Position numbers and translations under genes: made by a program. A stretch of 6,559 nucleotides of DNA. Origin: an uncultured Paraburkholderia sp. Lineage in GTDB: Bacteria > Pseudomonadota > Gammaproteobacteria > Burkholderiales > Burkholderiaceae. This document shows positions 6,455-6,559 of the stretch, piece after piece. The notes below the pieces were generated by a model. The model ran no database searches. It was given only the letters and a program-made list of their open reading frames with translations, and was not told the DNA's origin. The stretch lies in the NCBI GenBank assembly GCA_937917025.1, contig CALFSF010000516.1:1-6559 (forward strand). Direction: 5' to 3'. Each line of letters opens with the position of its first letter. Within the stretch, counting starts at the first letter, position 1.

Positions 6455-6559
6455 GCGCGCCGCCCAGTGCCCGCATTGTCGCGGCGCAGCAAACACCGGG
6501 GATGGTGCACTTTTTAGAGGCTGCCATCCAGATGCAAGCTTGCTGTCAAAAGCATGGCC
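6455..6559. other. Right-edge non-coding stretch
   Basis: Downstream of the terminator the last 105 bases contain no supportable gene. A 10-bp palindrome, GCAAGCTTGC, lies at 6534-6543. An ATG at 6554 is too close to the edge, and has no ribosome site, to be called a start. Confidence 0.3.

Noticed and set aside
6534..6549. Palindrome GCAAGCTTGC beside TTGACA (minus strand) as a promoter near the right edge
   Set aside because: The TTGACA has no acceptable -10 at normal spacing, and a 10-bp palindrome is common by chance.

Overview
The window looks like a chromosomal piece of a high-GC betaproteobacterium, most likely Burkholderiaceae (Burkholderia, Paraburkholderia or Caballeronia). This rests on GC-rich third codon positions, strong Shine-Dalgarno sites before most genes, and the general look of the proteins. 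The genus is an inference; nothing in the window is diagnostic. I see no RNA gene, transposon, CRISPR array or phage gene.

Layout: (1) positions 3-668 (+) hold the 3' part of a gene for a multi-spanning membrane protein with a periplasmic C-terminal domain, probably a GT-C type glycosyltransferase. (2) After a 257-base gap, 926-1618 (+) encodes a PAP2-family lipid phosphatase. (3) This gene converges across a 154-base gap on two minus-strand genes, probably one operon. The upstream one (4697-3009) encodes a 562-residue polytopic membrane protein with GT-C-like features. The downstream one (2891-1773) encodes a complete acyltransferase-3 family O-acyltransferase. (4) A 433-base divergent intergenic region with an AT-rich core (about 4870-4980) separates that operon from a plus-strand MFS transporter gene (5131-6351). 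(5) The MFS gene is followed by two perfect-stem hairpins, the second a good intrinsic terminator candidate.

How they may work together: the first four genes fit a lipid-linked surface-glycan function. GT-C enzymes use polyprenyl-phosphate sugars on the outer face of the inner membrane. PAP2 enzymes recycle polyprenyl or other lipid phosphates. Acyltransferase-3 enzymes add acyl groups, often acetyl, to sugars. No initiating transferase, polymerase, flippase or cytoplasmic nucleotide-sugar gene is visible, so this would be a tailoring or accessory group, or the edge of a larger cluster. The MFS transporter looks unrelated to the glycan genes: it carries the N-x-x-S-H-x-T-Q-D-x-x-x-T signature known from Jen1-type carboxylate/H+ symporters, so a small organic acid is the likely substrate. 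I did not find clear evidence for a wholly new system. The most open questions are the unassigned 562-residue membrane protein with its soluble C-terminal domain, and the regulatory DNA between the divergent genes.
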